Assembly (NCBI RefSeq): GCF_023955655.1 | Contig: NZ_JAMXHT010000008.1 | Span: forward strand, 248,001-312,000 | Source of the DNA: Ralstonia soli | Lineage (GTDB): Bacteria; Pseudomonadota; Gammaproteobacteria; Burkholderiales; Burkholderiaceae | Direction of reading: 5' to 3' | Length of the DNA: 64,000 bases | Shown here: positions 24,888 through 33,960 of the stretch, piece after piece | Layout of the letters: each line of letters opens with the position of its first letter | How positions within the stretch are numbered: position 1 is the first letter of the stretch | Notes under the pieces: model-generated | The model's input: the letters and a program-made list of their open reading frames with translations, nothing else | Database searches by the model: none | What the model was told of the DNA's origin: nothing | Made by a program: the position numbers and the translations under genes

Positions 24888-26366
24888 TCAGGCCGGGCTC
24901 GCTGCCCCGGCCGCCGCCAGTTGCCGCTGTTGCGCGCCGAGCCGAGCAAAACCCACGGCCGCCGCGCACAGCGCCGCCAGCATGGCAATGCATCCCGCCA
25001 TGGTGCCCTGCGCGACGCCGGCGGCGCCGTTGTTTGCTGCAAACGTGAAGTAAACCCCGCCGATGCAGGCCACGCCCACCGCGCCCGCCAGCTGTTGCGC
25101 CGTGATCAGCAGCCCCGCGGCTGCACCGGCCTGCGCACGCGCCACGCCGGTCAGCACCAGCCCGATCAGCGGGACCACCACCAGGCCCTGCCCCGCCCCG
25201 TACAACGTGACGGCGACGCCGATACGCGCCATGCCGGGCGTTGCCGGATGCGCCCAGTCCATGCCGGCTTGCGTGCCGAAACCCGACAGCAGCACCAGTA
25301 GGCCCAGCGCCATCAGGCCAAGGCCGCCCAGCAGCGCGCGCACGCCGTAACGCCGCACCAGCGGATTGGCCACCCGCGATGTGACCAGAAAAGCGATGGC
25401 CAGCGGCAGGATGGCCACGCCCATGTGCAGCGCCGACAATTGCCGCCCGTTCTGCAGGTACAGCGTCAGCACCAGGAAGAACGCCATCATCCCGATGTAG
25501 TGCAGCCCCGATGCCGTCAGACCGGTCATGAACGCACGATGCTGCAGCAGCGCGGGCGGCAGCAGCGGCGTACCACCGGCGCGGTCGATACGGGCTTCGA
25601 GCTGCTGGAACGTCGCCATGCCGAGCAGGCCCACGGCCAGCAACGCCAGGCTCCAGACCGGCCAGTGCAGTTCGCGGCCGAACAGCAGCGGCACGAGCAC
25701 GGCCGCCACGCTGACGGCCATCCAGGCGACGCCCGCCGTGTCGAGGTGGACGTCTGCGCGGGCGGTGGCCGGATGCGGAATCCAGCGCCAGCCGAGCCCG
25801 GCTGCCGCCAGCCCCACCGGAACGTTGATCAGGAAGGCCGCGCGCCAGCCCAGCCCGGCGATGTCCGCGCTGGTGAGCGCGCCGCCCACCAGCAGTCCGG
25901 CAGCACCGCCGGTGCCCATTACCAGCCCGAAGATCGACAGCGCGCGGTCGCGCTCCGTGCCGGCAAAGAGCGCCTGCACGCTCGCCAGCACTTGCGGCAC
26001 CATCATCGCGGCAGAGAGCCCCTGGGCAAACCGCCATGCGATGAGCGCCGCCGCGTTGCTCGCCAGCCCGCAGCCGGCCGAGGTGGCGGTAAAGGCGACC
26101 AGCCCCAACAGAAACACGCGCCGCCGCCCGAACAGGTCGCCCAGGCGGCCGCCGGTGATGAGCAGGATTGCGTAGCCCAGCTGGTAGACGGCCAGCACCG
26201 CCTCCAGTTGCGCGGGTGTGGCGGAGAGGCTCGCGCGGATGCTCGGGATCGCCACATTGGCGATGAACGCATCGACGATGAACATGAATTGCGCCGTCAC
26301 CATCACACCAAAGGCGAGCCAGCGGCGGGGTTCCGATGCAGGAGAAGCAGAAGAAACGTGGGTCAC
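24888..26366 (-). CDS. MFS drug exporter, DHA2 (14-helix) type
   Basis: A 492-residue membrane protein with about 14 hydrophobic segments. It shows FIVDAFIANVAIPSIR in helix 1, the MFS loop motif GGRLGDLFGRRRVFLLG, and GWRAAFLINVPVG in the motif-C/helix-6 region, all typical of EmrB/QacA-like proton-driven exporters. It lies divergent from an XRE-type regulator with 124 bp between starts, which holds a dyad operator candidate. The substrate is not predictable. Confidence 0.88.
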   Translation of the reverse strand: MTHVSSASPASEPRRWLAFGVMVTAQFMFIVDAFIANVAIPSIRASLSATPAQLEAVLAVYQLGYAILLITGGRLGDLFGRRRVFLLGLVAFTATSAGCGLASNAAALIAWRFAQGLSAAMMVPQVLASVQALFAGTERDRALSIFGLVMGTGGAAGLLVGGALTSADIAGLGWRAAFLINVPVGLAAAGLGWRWIPHPATARADVHLDTAGVAWMAVSVAAVLVPLLFGRELHWPVWSLALLAVGLLGMATFQQLEARIDRAGGTPLLPPALLQHRAFMTGLTASGLHYIGMMAFFLVLTLYLQNGRQLSALHMGVAILPLAIAFLVTSRVANPLVRRYGVRALLGGLGLMALGLLVLLSGFGTQAGMDWAHPATPGMARIGVAVTLYGAGQGLVVVPLIGLVLTGVARAQAGAAAGLLITAQQLAGAVGVACIGGVYFTFAANNGAAGVAQGTMAGCIAMLAALCAAAVGFARLGAQQRQLAAAGAASPA

Positions 26367-26426
26367 GATCGGCTCCGGAAAGAGGGATGGACGCAGCGTA
26401 GGTGCCGGTGCCGATTCGATGCAGAG

Positions 26427-26446
26427 CTAGGATTAACCTAGGATTG
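26427..26446. promoter_or_regulatory. Candidate operator between MFS and XRE genes
   Basis: Inverted repeat CTAGG (26427-26431) / CCTAG (26437-26441) with spacer ATTAA, overlapping a direct repeat of CTAGGATT. It lies in the divergent promoter region, where the XRE regulator could control both itself and the pump. Confidence 0.45.
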
Positions 26447-26490
26447 CGCTGTCCCTCCCACGCGCACGCGCCGTCGTGTGTAATGCCGCC

Positions 26491-27339
26491 ATGGACGATT
26501 TCACGCCTGATCTGCCTGCCCTTGCCGCCGCGCCCCGCAACGAGCTGGGCGAGTTCCTGCGCAGCCGCCGTGGCCAGCTGCGCCCGCAGGATGTCGGCCT
26601 GCCCGAGGGCGGCGGGCGGCGGCGCACCGCTGGTCTGCGCCGGGAGGAAGTCGCGCAGCTGGCCAACATCAGCATCGACTGGTATGTGCGCATCGAGCAG
26701 GGGCGCGACGTGCGGCCCTCGGTGGCGACCATCGAGGCCATCGCCCGCGCGTTGATGCTGTCCCCGGATGAGCGCGCGCACATGCGTGGCCTGGCGCGTG
26801 CGGAATCGGCCTTCACGGCTTCGGCAGAGCGCCCGGCGGCCGAAGCGGTGCCTGATGTCTTGCGCCGGGCCGTTGCCGGCATGGTCCTGCCGGCCCACGT
26901 GCGCAGCTACCGCACCGAGTTGCTGTGCTGGAACGAGGCCACCACGCAGCTGTTCATGGATTTCGGCACGATGCCGCCTGAAGACCGCAACTCGCTGGTC
27001 TACATGTTCCTGTATGCCAACGCGCGCGAACGGTTTGTCGAGTGGGAGAACGAGGCGCGCCGCATGCTGGCGAAGTTTCGCGCGGTGTACGACCCGCATG
27101 CGGACGACCCCGTGCTCGCGGCGCTGGTCGAGCGGCTGCGCACCGACAGCCGCGAGTTCGACACCTGGTGGCGCCAGCACGAGGTGCGTGCCCAGCGCGC
27201 CGAGCACAAGCTGATCCGCACACCCGGCGGCAAGATCGTCCGCTATGACTACATCGGCCTGCCGGTGATGGAAGACCCGCGCCTGCGCATGGTGCTGTAC
27301 GTGCCGGTGGAAGACGGCACGCAGGTGCTCAGTCGGTGA
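26491..27339 (+). CDS. XRE-family regulator with MmyB-like ligand-binding domain
   Basis: A 282-residue regulator. N-terminal helix-turn-helix (residues about 12-85) with [19 protein letters not shown] and [14 protein letters not shown], which is the MmyB-type version of the XRE fold. The C-terminal part (about 105-275; [46 protein letters not shown]) is the MmyB-like PAS-related domain thought to bind small lipophilic ligands. ATG at 26491 chosen over a GTG five codons earlier. Divergent from the DHA2 pump, so probably its repressor. Confidence 0.85.
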   Translation: MDDFTPDLPALAAAPRNELGEFLRSRRGQLRPQDVGLPEGGGRRRTAGLRREEVAQLANISIDWYVRIEQGRDVRPSVATIEAIARALMLSPDERAHMRGLARAESAFTASAERPAAEAVPDVLRRAVAGMVLPAHVRSYRTELLCWNEATTQLFMDFGTMPPEDRNSLVYMFLYANARERFVEWENEARRMLAKFRAVYDPHADDPVLAALVERLRTDSREFDTWWRQHEVRAQRAEHKLIRTPGGKIVRYDYIGLPVMEDPRLRMVLYVPVEDGTQVLSR

Positions 27340-27928
27340 GCGCCGCCAGGATGGTCTCCGTGTTGCGCACGCGGCCCAGGCGCGGGAAGACGTGCTCGAC
27401 GGAGGAGCGATGCAGCGCGGCGTCGTTCGAGCTCATCGCATCTTCGGCCAGCACCAGGGCGTAGCCGTGTTCCCACGCGGCGCGCGCGGTCGATTCCACC
27501 CCCACATGCGTGGAGATGCCGCCCAGCACGATGGTGGTGATGCCGCGTCGGCGCAGTTGCAAGTCCAGCTCGGTGCCGTAGAACGCGCCCCACTGGCGCT
27601 TGGTGATCTGAATGTCGGTGGGTGCGACTTCCAGCTCGGCGGGCTGCTCCCACCATTGCGGCGGCAGGCCGCCGGGCTGTTGTGGCGCGGGGCGGTCGAC
27701 GGGCTGGCGCGGCGCATCGGCGTAGTCAGAGGCCCAGCCCACGCGCACCAGCACCACGGGCGCGCCCAGCTCGCGAAAGCGCTTGGCCAGTTTGGCGGAT
27801 GCGCCCAGGACTTGCTCAGGAGAGTGCGGCCCCTGCGCAAACGGCAGGATGCCGCGTTGCAGGTCGATCAGCACCAGCGCGGTGGTGCTCGCAGATAAGG
27901 CGGACAGGGTTTGCAGCGATTCGGACAT
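27329..27928 (-). CDS. Isochorismatase-family hydrolase with Gly in place of catalytic Cys
   Basis: A 199-residue cytosolic enzyme. Start at 27928 after CAGGAGTTGTTG. Family catalytic residues: Asp22 in LVLIDLQRG and Lys110 in [15 protein letters not shown]. At the position of the usual nucleophilic Cys (TxxCVExTA) it reads [10 protein letters not shown], so the nucleophile is replaced by Gly143. Gly at this site is found in true isochorismatases (EntB, PhzD), which hydrolyse a vinyl ether, whereas amidases and nicotinamidases need the Cys. It overlaps the 3' end of the convergent XRE gene by 11 bp and lies 14 bp after the PaaI-like gene on the same strand. Confidence 0.85.
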   Translation of the reverse strand: MSESLQTLSALSASTTALVLIDLQRGILPFAQGPHSPEQVLGASAKLAKRFRELGAPVVLVRVGWASDYADAPRQPVDRPAPQQPGGLPPQWWEQPAELEVAPTDIQITKRQWGAFYGTELDLQLRRRGITTIVLGGISTHVGVESTARAAWEHGYALVLAEDAMSSNDAALHRSSVEHVFPRLGRVRNTETILAALTD

Positions 27929-27942
27929 CAACAACTCCTGGG

Positions 27943-28377
27943 TTACGGACGACGGATGACACACGTGGCCGTGGCATGCGCCAGCAGCGTGCCGTCTTGC
28001 GTCTTGAGCGTGCCTTCCGACACGCCGATCGTGCGCGAGACATGCAGCACGCGTCCCTCGGCCACCAGCGGCGTATCCACCGGCACGGCCTTCACCATCT
28101 TCACGTTCAGGTCGACCGTGCCGTAGCCGACACCGGCTTCGAGCATGGAATGCACCGCGCAGCCCGTCACCGAGTCGAGCACCGTGGCCGCAAAGCCGCC
28201 GTGCACCCCGCCCAGCGGATTGAGGTGGCGCTTGTCTGCCTGGGCGCCGAAGCGCACGGTGCCGGGTTCAATGGTGTCCATCGACATCGGGATGGTTTCG
28301 CTGATGGACGCGCGCGGCAGATCACCGCGCGACATGGCCTGCAGCAATTGCAGGCCGGTCATTTGGGACGGATGCAT
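27943..28377 (-). CDS. PaaI-family hotdog thioesterase
   Basis: A 144-residue protein with the hotdog-fold core [23 protein letters not shown] and [23 protein letters not shown], typical of PaaI-like acyl-CoA thioesterases. HGG and the nearby Asp belong to the active-site helix. The first ATG (28377) is used; a GTG 13 codons upstream is possible. It is followed by the isochorismatase-family gene with a 14-bp gap, so the two probably form an operon, perhaps acting on an aromatic acid or its CoA ester. Confidence 0.85.
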   Translation of the reverse strand: MHPSQMTGLQLLQAMSRGDLPRASISETIPMSMDTIEPGTVRFGAQADKRHLNPLGGVHGGFAATVLDSVTGCAVHSMLEAGVGYGTVDLNVKMVKAVPVDTPLVAEGRVLHVSRTIGVSEGTLKTQDGTLLAHATATCVIRRP

Positions 28378-28665
28378 GGGAAGGCTCGGATGGGGTTGGG
28401 ATAAACGACTCGACACTCTACCCCGAGCCGGGTTTCCACGACTGCAATGCGTTGCAACAGGTGACGCAACAACGCCCCAATGCGGGCGAACCCTAGCGTT
28501 GCGCGCATGCCGACGCGAAAGGCTCCAGAAAGGTGGCCCCCTCTACGCTCGCCCGGCGATTGCATCGGGCGGCCTGACAGGCATGGTTGAACGGCGGCCC
28601 CTGCGCGTTACCCCAAGCCGGCATCACGACCGGACGCCAATTACCCACAAAGGAAGGAGACTTCA

Positions 28666-29790
28666 ATGTCCCGCATCAAGTTTGCCCTGGCGGCAACTGC
28701 AGCCGCCGCGGCCACCCTGGCCACCGGCGCCCACGCACAATCGAGCGTTACGCTCTACGGCCTGATCGACACCACGATCAGCACCGTCAGCAATGCCAAC
28801 GCTGCGGGCTCGCGCCTGACCGGCTTCCAGGTGCCCTGGTTCTCCGGCAGCCGCTGGGGCCTAACCGGCAAGGAAGACCTGGGCGGCGGTCTGTCGGCCA
28901 TCTTCAAGCTGGAATCGGAATTCGAAACGCCGACCGGCAACATGGACACCCCGGGCGTGCTGTTCAACCGTGACGCCTGGGTGGGCCTGTCGAGCGAATC
29001 GCTCGGTAAGCTGACCTTCGGTCGCCAGAACGCGATTGCACGTGACGTGTCCGGCATCTACGGCGACCCGTACACCAGCGAGAAGGTGACCCTGGACGAA
29101 GGCGGCTACACCAACGTCAACAACTTCAAGCAACTGATCTTCTACGCAGGCAGCGCCACCGGCACGCGCCTGAACAACGGCGTGGTGTGGAAGAAGCTGT
29201 GGGATGGCCGCTTCTTCACGGGCTTGGCCTATCAGTTTGGCGAAGTGCCGGGCCAGTTCACGCAAGGCACCACCGAATCGCTGGCCCTCGGCTACAACGG
29301 CGACACCTTCCACCTGGCCGGCTTCGCACAACAGGCCAAGGTGGGCGGCTTCATGGACCGTTCGTACTCGGTGGGCGGCAACGTGATCATGGGCATGTTC
29401 CGTGTGAACGCTGGCTACTTCCACTACACCGGCGAGCAGCCGGCCGCGCTGGGCAACCGCAGCGACAACGCCTACACCGTGTCGCTGAAGGTCGCACCGC
29501 CGGGAGCCTTCGACTACGAAATCGGTTACCAGATCATGAAGGCCAACAACGCCGCCTTCAGCGCCGATGGCAACACGCTCAACGCGTATGCCAGCGTGGT
29601 GGGCGCCACCGCAGCGGGCAGCGGTCGCAAGAACACGCTGTACGGCTCGGTGTTCTACCACGTGTCCAAGCGTACCGAGTTCTACGTGGCGGCCGACTAC
29701 ATGAAGCTGAAGGATCAGTACGTCGTGGGTAGCGCCAACGGCCACAACAGCCAGACGGAGTTCGGCGTCGGTATGCGCACGCGCTTCTGA
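28666..29790 (+). CDS. Gram-negative porin (OmpC-like, Porin_4)
   Basis: A 374-residue outer-membrane trimeric porin. Residues 1-24 are a signal peptide (AHA-QSS). The mature start SSVTLYGLIDTTIS, then SRWGLTGKEDLGGGLSAIFKLESEFE, NRDAWVGLSSESLGKLTFGRQ and the C-terminal FGVGMRTRF (final Phe) are the standard betaproteobacterial porin marks. AAGGAAGGAGACTTCA before ATG 28666 is a strong ribosome site. It is transcribed alone, and its stop is 18 bp from the end of a convergent gene. Confidence 0.95.
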   Translation: MSRIKFALAATAAAAATLATGAHAQSSVTLYGLIDTTISTVSNANAAGSRLTGFQVPWFSGSRWGLTGKEDLGGGLSAIFKLESEFETPTGNMDTPGVLFNRDAWVGLSSESLGKLTFGRQNAIARDVSGIYGDPYTSEKVTLDEGGYTNVNNFKQLIFYAGSATGTRLNNGVVWKKLWDGRFFTGLAYQFGEVPGQFTQGTTESLALGYNGDTFHLAGFAQQAKVGGFMDRSYSVGGNVIMGMFRVNAGYFHYTGEQPAALGNRSDNAYTVSLKVAPPGAFDYEIGYQIMKANNAAFSADGNTLNAYASVVGATAAGSGRKNTLYGSVFYHVSKRTEFYVAADYMKLKDQYVVGSANGHNSQTEFGVGMRTRF

Positions 29791-29808
29791 TCTGAGCGTT
29801 CGACGCGG

Positions 29809-30882
29809 TTAGCGTCGCTCGCGCACCTGATCGACGAACTTGTTGGTATAGGTGCGCGAGAGGTCGATGTGCGGGTCTAAGAGCTTGCTGCGCGCGTTGG
29901 CATTGCTGGCGGCGAGGACGCGCAGGACGGTGGGTGGGCCGTCGTCCGGCATACGTCCGTCGGCGCTGAAGGTGGGTAACGCGGCGGCAAGCGCCTTGAC
30001 GTAGAGCTCGGGATGATCACGCCGGAATTCGGGCGGCATGTGCGCCGCGATGTCCTCCGCATCGTGTGCGTGCATGTAGCGCAAGGTCCGCACAAAGGCG
30101 TGTGCCAGCTTGGTCGCCAGCTCCGGATGGGCTTCGAGCCATTCGGACTGCAGATACAGGCACGCGGCCGGATACGGGCCGCCCAGCGCCGCGCGGGTGC
30201 TCTCCAGCGTGCGCAGATCGAGCAGTACACGGGCCTCGCCGTTGCGCACCAGGCGCGAGGCGATCGGGTCGGTGGTCATGCCGGCATCGATGCGGCCGCT
30301 GCGCAGTGCCTTGGCGAAGCTGTGCTCGGCACCGACTGGCAGCATGGTGTAGTCGGCAGCCGACAGGCCCTGCTGCGCCATCAGGTAGCGCGTAAGAAAG
30401 CTGGTGGACGATCCCAGCCCAGTCACCCCGAGCGTGTGGCCACGCAGGTCGCGCATTGTGCCGACAGTGGCGGGCAGCCGCGTCGACACCAGTTCTGCCT
30501 CCCCCGGCACCTGGCTGAACACGACGATGGCGCGCACTTCCTTGCCCTTGGCCTGCAGGTCGATGGTGTGGTCGTAAAAGCCGACCACGCCTTGCGCGAA
30601 ACCGGTCAGCAGTTCGCTCTCGGCATCCACGCCGGCGGGCTGCGAGAGCAGTTCCACCTCCAGCCCCTCGTCGCGGAAATAGCCCAGGCGCTGTGCCAGC
30701 GTGGCCGGCAGATAGATCATCTTGGCGGTGCCGCTGACCATGATGGTCAGCCGCGTCGGGTCTTGCGCGTGTGCATGCGGGGTGGCGATCGCCTGCGTCA
30801 GCGCCACGCATGTGGCGAACAACGGCGTGATCCAGCCCCGGACGCCGCGTGGGCGGGCGCGCCTGCAGGTAAAAACACCCAT
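29809..30882 (-). CDS. ABC-type solute-binding protein (NMT1/SsuA-like), orphan
   Basis: A 357-residue periplasmic protein. Start at 30882 after GGAGACAACTC. Basic N-terminus and signal peptide to about residue 40 (HAHAQDP). The body shows LTIMVSGTAKMIYLPATLAQRLGYFRDEGLEVELL, LRGHTLGVTGLGSSTSFLTRYLM, GRIDAGMTTDPIASRLV and a C-terminal YTNKFVDQV, the NMT1/THI5-like fold of nitrate/sulfonate/taurine-type binding proteins. No permease or ATPase gene is adjacent. Its start lies 147 bp from a divergent two-component system, so it may be a ligand sensor for that kinase. Confidence 0.85.
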   Translation of the reverse strand: MGVFTCRRARPRGVRGWITPLFATCVALTQAIATPHAHAQDPTRLTIMVSGTAKMIYLPATLAQRLGYFRDEGLEVELLSQPAGVDAESELLTGFAQGVVGFYDHTIDLQAKGKEVRAIVVFSQVPGEAELVSTRLPATVGTMRDLRGHTLGVTGLGSSTSFLTRYLMAQQGLSAADYTMLPVGAEHSFAKALRSGRIDAGMTTDPIASRLVRNGEARVLLDLRTLESTRAALGGPYPAACLYLQSEWLEAHPELATKLAHAFVRTLRYMHAHDAEDIAAHMPPEFRRDHPELYVKALAAALPTFSADGRMPDDGPPTVLRVLAASNANARSKLLDPHIDLSRTYTNKFVDQVRERR

Positions 30883-31029
30883 TGAGTTGTCTCCGGCTCT
30901 TTTGTAGATATCGATATCGCGCGTGGCCTGGATCATCGAGTGATGTATCCGGCGCGCGTAGGCAGCCGCCACCATTCTAGGAAGCGGCAACCCACAAATC
31001 GCTTTCATTTCCTGACGCGTCGCCTTCGT

Positions 31030-31710
31030 ATGAAGCTGCTCCTGATCGAAGACAACGCCCCCCTGGCGCACTGGCTCTCCGAAGCGCTGCGCCGCGCCCA
31101 ATTCACGGTGGATCATGCCACCGATGGTGAATCCGCCGACAGCTTGTTGCTCACGCAACACTACGACGTGGTGCTGCTCGACCTGCAACTGCCCACGCTG
31201 TCCGGGCAAGGCGTGTTGCAACGTTTGCGCAGCCGGCGCAATCCCGTGCCGGTGCTGATTCTTACCGCCAGTGGCGGCATCGACGACAAGGTCGCCTGCC
31301 TGGGTGCGGGCGCCGACGATTACCTCGTCAAGCCATTCGAGATCCGCGAGCTGATCGCGCGTATCCAGGTGCTGGTGCGACGCAGCGCGCCCGATCAATC
31401 GGTTGAACTGCATTGCGGCGACCTGGCGTACCACACTGGCAGCCGCACCTTCAGTCTGGCGGGCCAGCCGCTGGTGCTGCCGGCGCGCGAGCACACCGTG
31501 CTTGAAATCCTGATGCTCAAGCTCGGGCGCACGGTGTCCAAGCCGTCGCTGGTGAACGGCGTATTCGGGATGGACGACGAGGCCAGCCCCGAAGCCATCG
31601 AGATCTACATCCACCGCTTGCGCAAGAAGCTGGAGCACTCCGCCGCCACCATCGTCACGCTGCGCGGCCTCGGTTACCTGCTGCGCGATGCATCGGCCAC
31701 CCAATCCTGA
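31030..31710 (+). CDS. OmpR-family response regulator (TctD-like)
   Basis: A 226-residue regulator. Receiver with IEDN, phospho-acceptor Asp51 in VLLDLQLP, Thr in LTAS and Lys in LVKPFE, then a winged-helix output domain (REHTVLEILMLKLGRTVSK, EIYIHRLRKKLE, TLRGLGYLL). The sequence is closest in style to TctD/QseB regulators. The kinase gene overlaps its 3' end by 23 bp. Divergent from an orphan solute-binding protein. Confidence 0.9.
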   Translation: MKLLLIEDNAPLAHWLSEALRRAQFTVDHATDGESADSLLLTQHYDVVLLDLQLPTLSGQGVLQRLRSRRNPVPVLILTASGGIDDKVACLGAGADDYLVKPFEIRELIARIQVLVRRSAPDQSVELHCGDLAYHTGSRTFSLAGQPLVLPAREHTVLEILMLKLGRTVSKPSLVNGVFGMDDEASPEAIEIYIHRLRKKLEHSAATIVTLRGLGYLLRDASATQS

Positions 31711-33139
31711 GCCGCCGGCGGCGCGCTCGCGCACACGCAGCCTGCGTGCGCGGCTGGTACTGTGGCTTGCGTTACCACTGGTCGTCTACGTGGCGGCCGA
31801 TGGTTGGCTCGACTTGGCGGCCGCGCGCCACAACGCCGATCAGGTGCACTTCCACGCGCTCGACACGGCCGCACAAATGATCAGCGGCCAGATCGAATGG
31901 GACGAAGGCCGCCTGCGCGTGTCGGTACCGCCGGCCGCGCTGGCCGTGTTTGCCGCGCCACAGGGGCCGGACAGCGCCGTGCGCGACCAGGTGACCTACC
32001 AGGTGAGCACCGAGCACGGCCGCCTGCTGGCCGGACGGCTCGATTTCGGCACGCGTCCCGCCTTCGACGCGGCAGGGTTGCCCGATGCTGGCACCTACAC
32101 CGATACGGTGGAAGGCGAGCCCGTGCACGTGGCCGCCGTGCTGCGCACCATGTACGACGCGGGGCGCACCGAACGCGTGGTCACGCGTGTCGCGCAGACC
32201 ATGAACGGCCGCGACGCGATGATCCGGCAGCTGTGGTGGCCCGCCACCGTGCGCCAGCTCGCCCTGGTGGGGCTGGCGCTGGCGATGATTCTGATCGGCC
32301 TGACGCTGGAGCTGCGGCCCATCTTGCGGCTGGCCGGCAACGTATCGGCACGTGCGCCGACCGACCTCGCCCCACTCGACCCCGACGGCCTGCAGCACGA
32401 GCTTCAGCCGATTGCCGGCGCGTTCAACCAGTACCTGAAGCGCATTGCCGACAACGCGGTCACGCAGAAGCGCTTCATTGCCGATGCCGCGCACCAGATG
32501 CGTACGCCACTGGCGATTCTCGATACGCAGATGCAGGTGGCGGCGCAGACCAACGCCGATGCCGCGCTGCACGAAGTCCTGCGCGCAGCCCGTACCAGCA
32601 CACGCAACCTGGCGGACCTCATCAACGACCTGCTGCTGCTCTCGCAGGCGGAGGCGGCACCCGCCACCAGCGAGGCGGTCGATCTTTCACAAGTCGCACG
32701 CACCGTGCTCGAAGACCTGGCGCTGCTCGCCGATGGCCGTGGCATCGATCTGGGGATGGAGCCGGCCGATCGCCCGGTGTGGACCTTGGGCAACCGTACG
32801 CTGATCGCTGCCATGCTGTTCAACCTGGTCGACAACGCCGTGCGCTACACCCATGAAGGGGGCCGCGTGACCGTGCACGTGTCGGCCGATTACGGCTGGG
32901 CGATGCTGACCGTGACGGACAACGGCCCCGGCATTCCGCCCGAGGCGTACGCACGCGTGTTCGAGCGCTTCACGCGCCTGGCAGGCACGCACACACAGGG
33001 CACCGGCCTGGGCTTGGCGATCGTGCGGCAGATCGTCGATCGCATGGGTGGGCAGATCGCGCTGGCGCCCGGGCCAGGCGGCATCGGACTGGCGGTGTCG
33101 GTGTGGCTGCAGCGGTCGGAGCCGCCGGCCGCTGCATAA
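31688..33139 (+). CDS. Sensor histidine kinase (TctE-like)
   Basis: A 483-residue membrane kinase. First helix at about residues 24-42, a periplasmic domain (about 43-185), second helix (about 188-210, LALVGLALAMILIGLTLEL), then HAMP-like linker, HisKA with the phosphorylated His near 269 in DAAHQMRTPLAIL, and HATPase (NLVDNAVRYT, DNGPGIP, GTGLGLAIVRQI). DAAHQMRTPL is typical of TctE-type kinases that sense carboxylic acids, often through a periplasmic binding protein. Overlap with the regulator gene implies coupled translation. Confidence 0.9.
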   Translation: MHRPPNPEPPAARSRTRSLRARLVLWLALPLVVYVAADGWLDLAAARHNADQVHFHALDTAAQMISGQIEWDEGRLRVSVPPAALAVFAAPQGPDSAVRDQVTYQVSTEHGRLLAGRLDFGTRPAFDAAGLPDAGTYTDTVEGEPVHVAAVLRTMYDAGRTERVVTRVAQTMNGRDAMIRQLWWPATVRQLALVGLALAMILIGLTLELRPILRLAGNVSARAPTDLAPLDPDGLQHELQPIAGAFNQYLKRIADNAVTQKRFIADAAHQMRTPLAILDTQMQVAAQTNADAALHEVLRAARTSTRNLADLINDLLLLSQAEAAPATSEAVDLSQVARTVLEDLALLADGRGIDLGMEPADRPVWTLGNRTLIAAMLFNLVDNAVRYTHEGGRVTVHVSADYGWAMLTVTDNGPGIPPEAYARVFERFTRLAGTHTQGTGLGLAIVRQIVDRMGGQIALAPGPGGIGLAVSVWLQRSEPPAAA

Positions 33140-33164
33140 CGCCGCATAAGCTCGCGCGCGGCCG

Positions 33165-33371
33165 CTATGGGGCGTCCTTAGACGACGTATCGCGCTCTTC
33201 CTCTCCGGCCGGATCGCGGTGCGATTTGCTGCCGCTCACTTCGGACATGTCCCGCTCGCGCACTTCGGCCTCGCGCACGGTGGTGCCCTCGGCGTCGGGT
33301 TCCGACACGTCGGTCAGAAACGTGTCGTCGCCCGGGGCGCGCCCCGCGCCTTTCTGATGTCGGCTGTTCAT
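33165..33371 (-). CDS. Small acidic hydrophilic protein, unknown
   Basis: 68 residues, start at 33371 after GACGAGGACACC. Rich in Asp, Glu, Ser, Arg and Lys, with no hydrophobic core (VREAEVRERDMSEVSGSKSH), so probably disordered. It lies 26 bp after the DUF4142 gene on the same strand and may belong to a stress-related cluster. No family recognised. Confidence 0.55.
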   Translation of the reverse strand: MNSRHQKGAGRAPGDDTFLTDVSEPDAEGTTVREAEVRERDMSEVSGSKSHRDPAGEEERDTSSKDAP

Positions 33372-33397
33372 GGTGTCCTCGTCGTTAGGGGACGCGG

Positions 33398-33934
33398 CTA
33401 CTTGCCGGATTTGAGGTGCTCTGCCATCTGCAGATGCTCACGCAGCGCGGGCAGGTTGTGGGCGAAGAACGCCTTGATGTCAGGGTCCTTGGCGTGCTTC
33501 GAGGCTTTGTCGAACAGCGCGACGGCCTCCTTGTGCGCTTTCACGCCCACCTCGTCGGCATAGGCGCGGTCGTACTGTGCGCCTTCCAGCGTGCCGAGCT
33601 TGTCGACCTTGGCACGCTCATCGGCGGGCAGCGCATCGGGCACGGCAATGCCCTTTTGGCCCGCCAGCGTCTTCAGCTCATCGCCGACGGCGGTGTGGTC
33701 CTTCACCATGCGTTGCGCAAAGGCGCGCACGTCGGGGTTGCTGGCGCGCGTGATGGCGGTCTGGCTGGCCTGCACTTCCATCATGCCGGCGGCCGCAGCC
33801 TTGGTGACGTAGGTCGTATCGGCCTTGTCTGCGGCGGCCGTGGCCATGCCCGCTGCGCCGAAGAAGCCGAGCCCGCCTGCAAGGCACAGCGCAGCAATGC
33901 GCCGCGCGCCAAAGCGGTGTGTCGATGTTTTCAT
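33398..33934 (-). CDS. DUF4142 exported protein
   Basis: A 178-residue protein with signal peptide (residues 1-34, ATA-AADKA). Helical body matching DUF4142: TYVTKAAAAGMMEVQASQTA, VRAFAQRMVKDHTAVGDELKTLA, AYADEVGVKAHKEAVALFDKASK, and PALREHLQMAEHL. The family folds as a ferritin-like four-helix bundle and is abundant in Burkholderiales; no metal ligands are certain here. Start at 33934 after CAGGAGAACGACCCCC. It lies 26 bp downstream of the DUF2795 gene. Confidence 0.85.
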   Translation of the reverse strand: MKTSTHRFGARRIAALCLAGGLGFFGAAGMATAAADKADTTYVTKAAAAGMMEVQASQTAITRASNPDVRAFAQRMVKDHTAVGDELKTLAGQKGIAVPDALPADERAKVDKLGTLEGAQYDRAYADEVGVKAHKEAVALFDKASKHAKDPDIKAFFAHNLPALREHLQMAEHLKSGK

Positions 33935-33960
33935 GGGGGTCGTTCTCCTGTGCGGGCGCA

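Noticed and set aside
23905-27207. 1100-codon minus-strand frame across the MFS and XRE genes
   Set aside because: Runs through the aquaporin, MFS and XRE genes out of their frames; product has no motif, while the alternative genes do.
31030-31710. The missing KdpE
   Set aside because: It overlaps and clearly pairs with its own TctE-like kinase, and is divergent from a binding protein, so it is not the KdpD partner by context.
30883-31734. N-terminal extension of the solute-binding protein on the minus strand
   Set aside because: Overlaps the response regulator gene and lacks any family likeness; a signal peptide begins at 30882.
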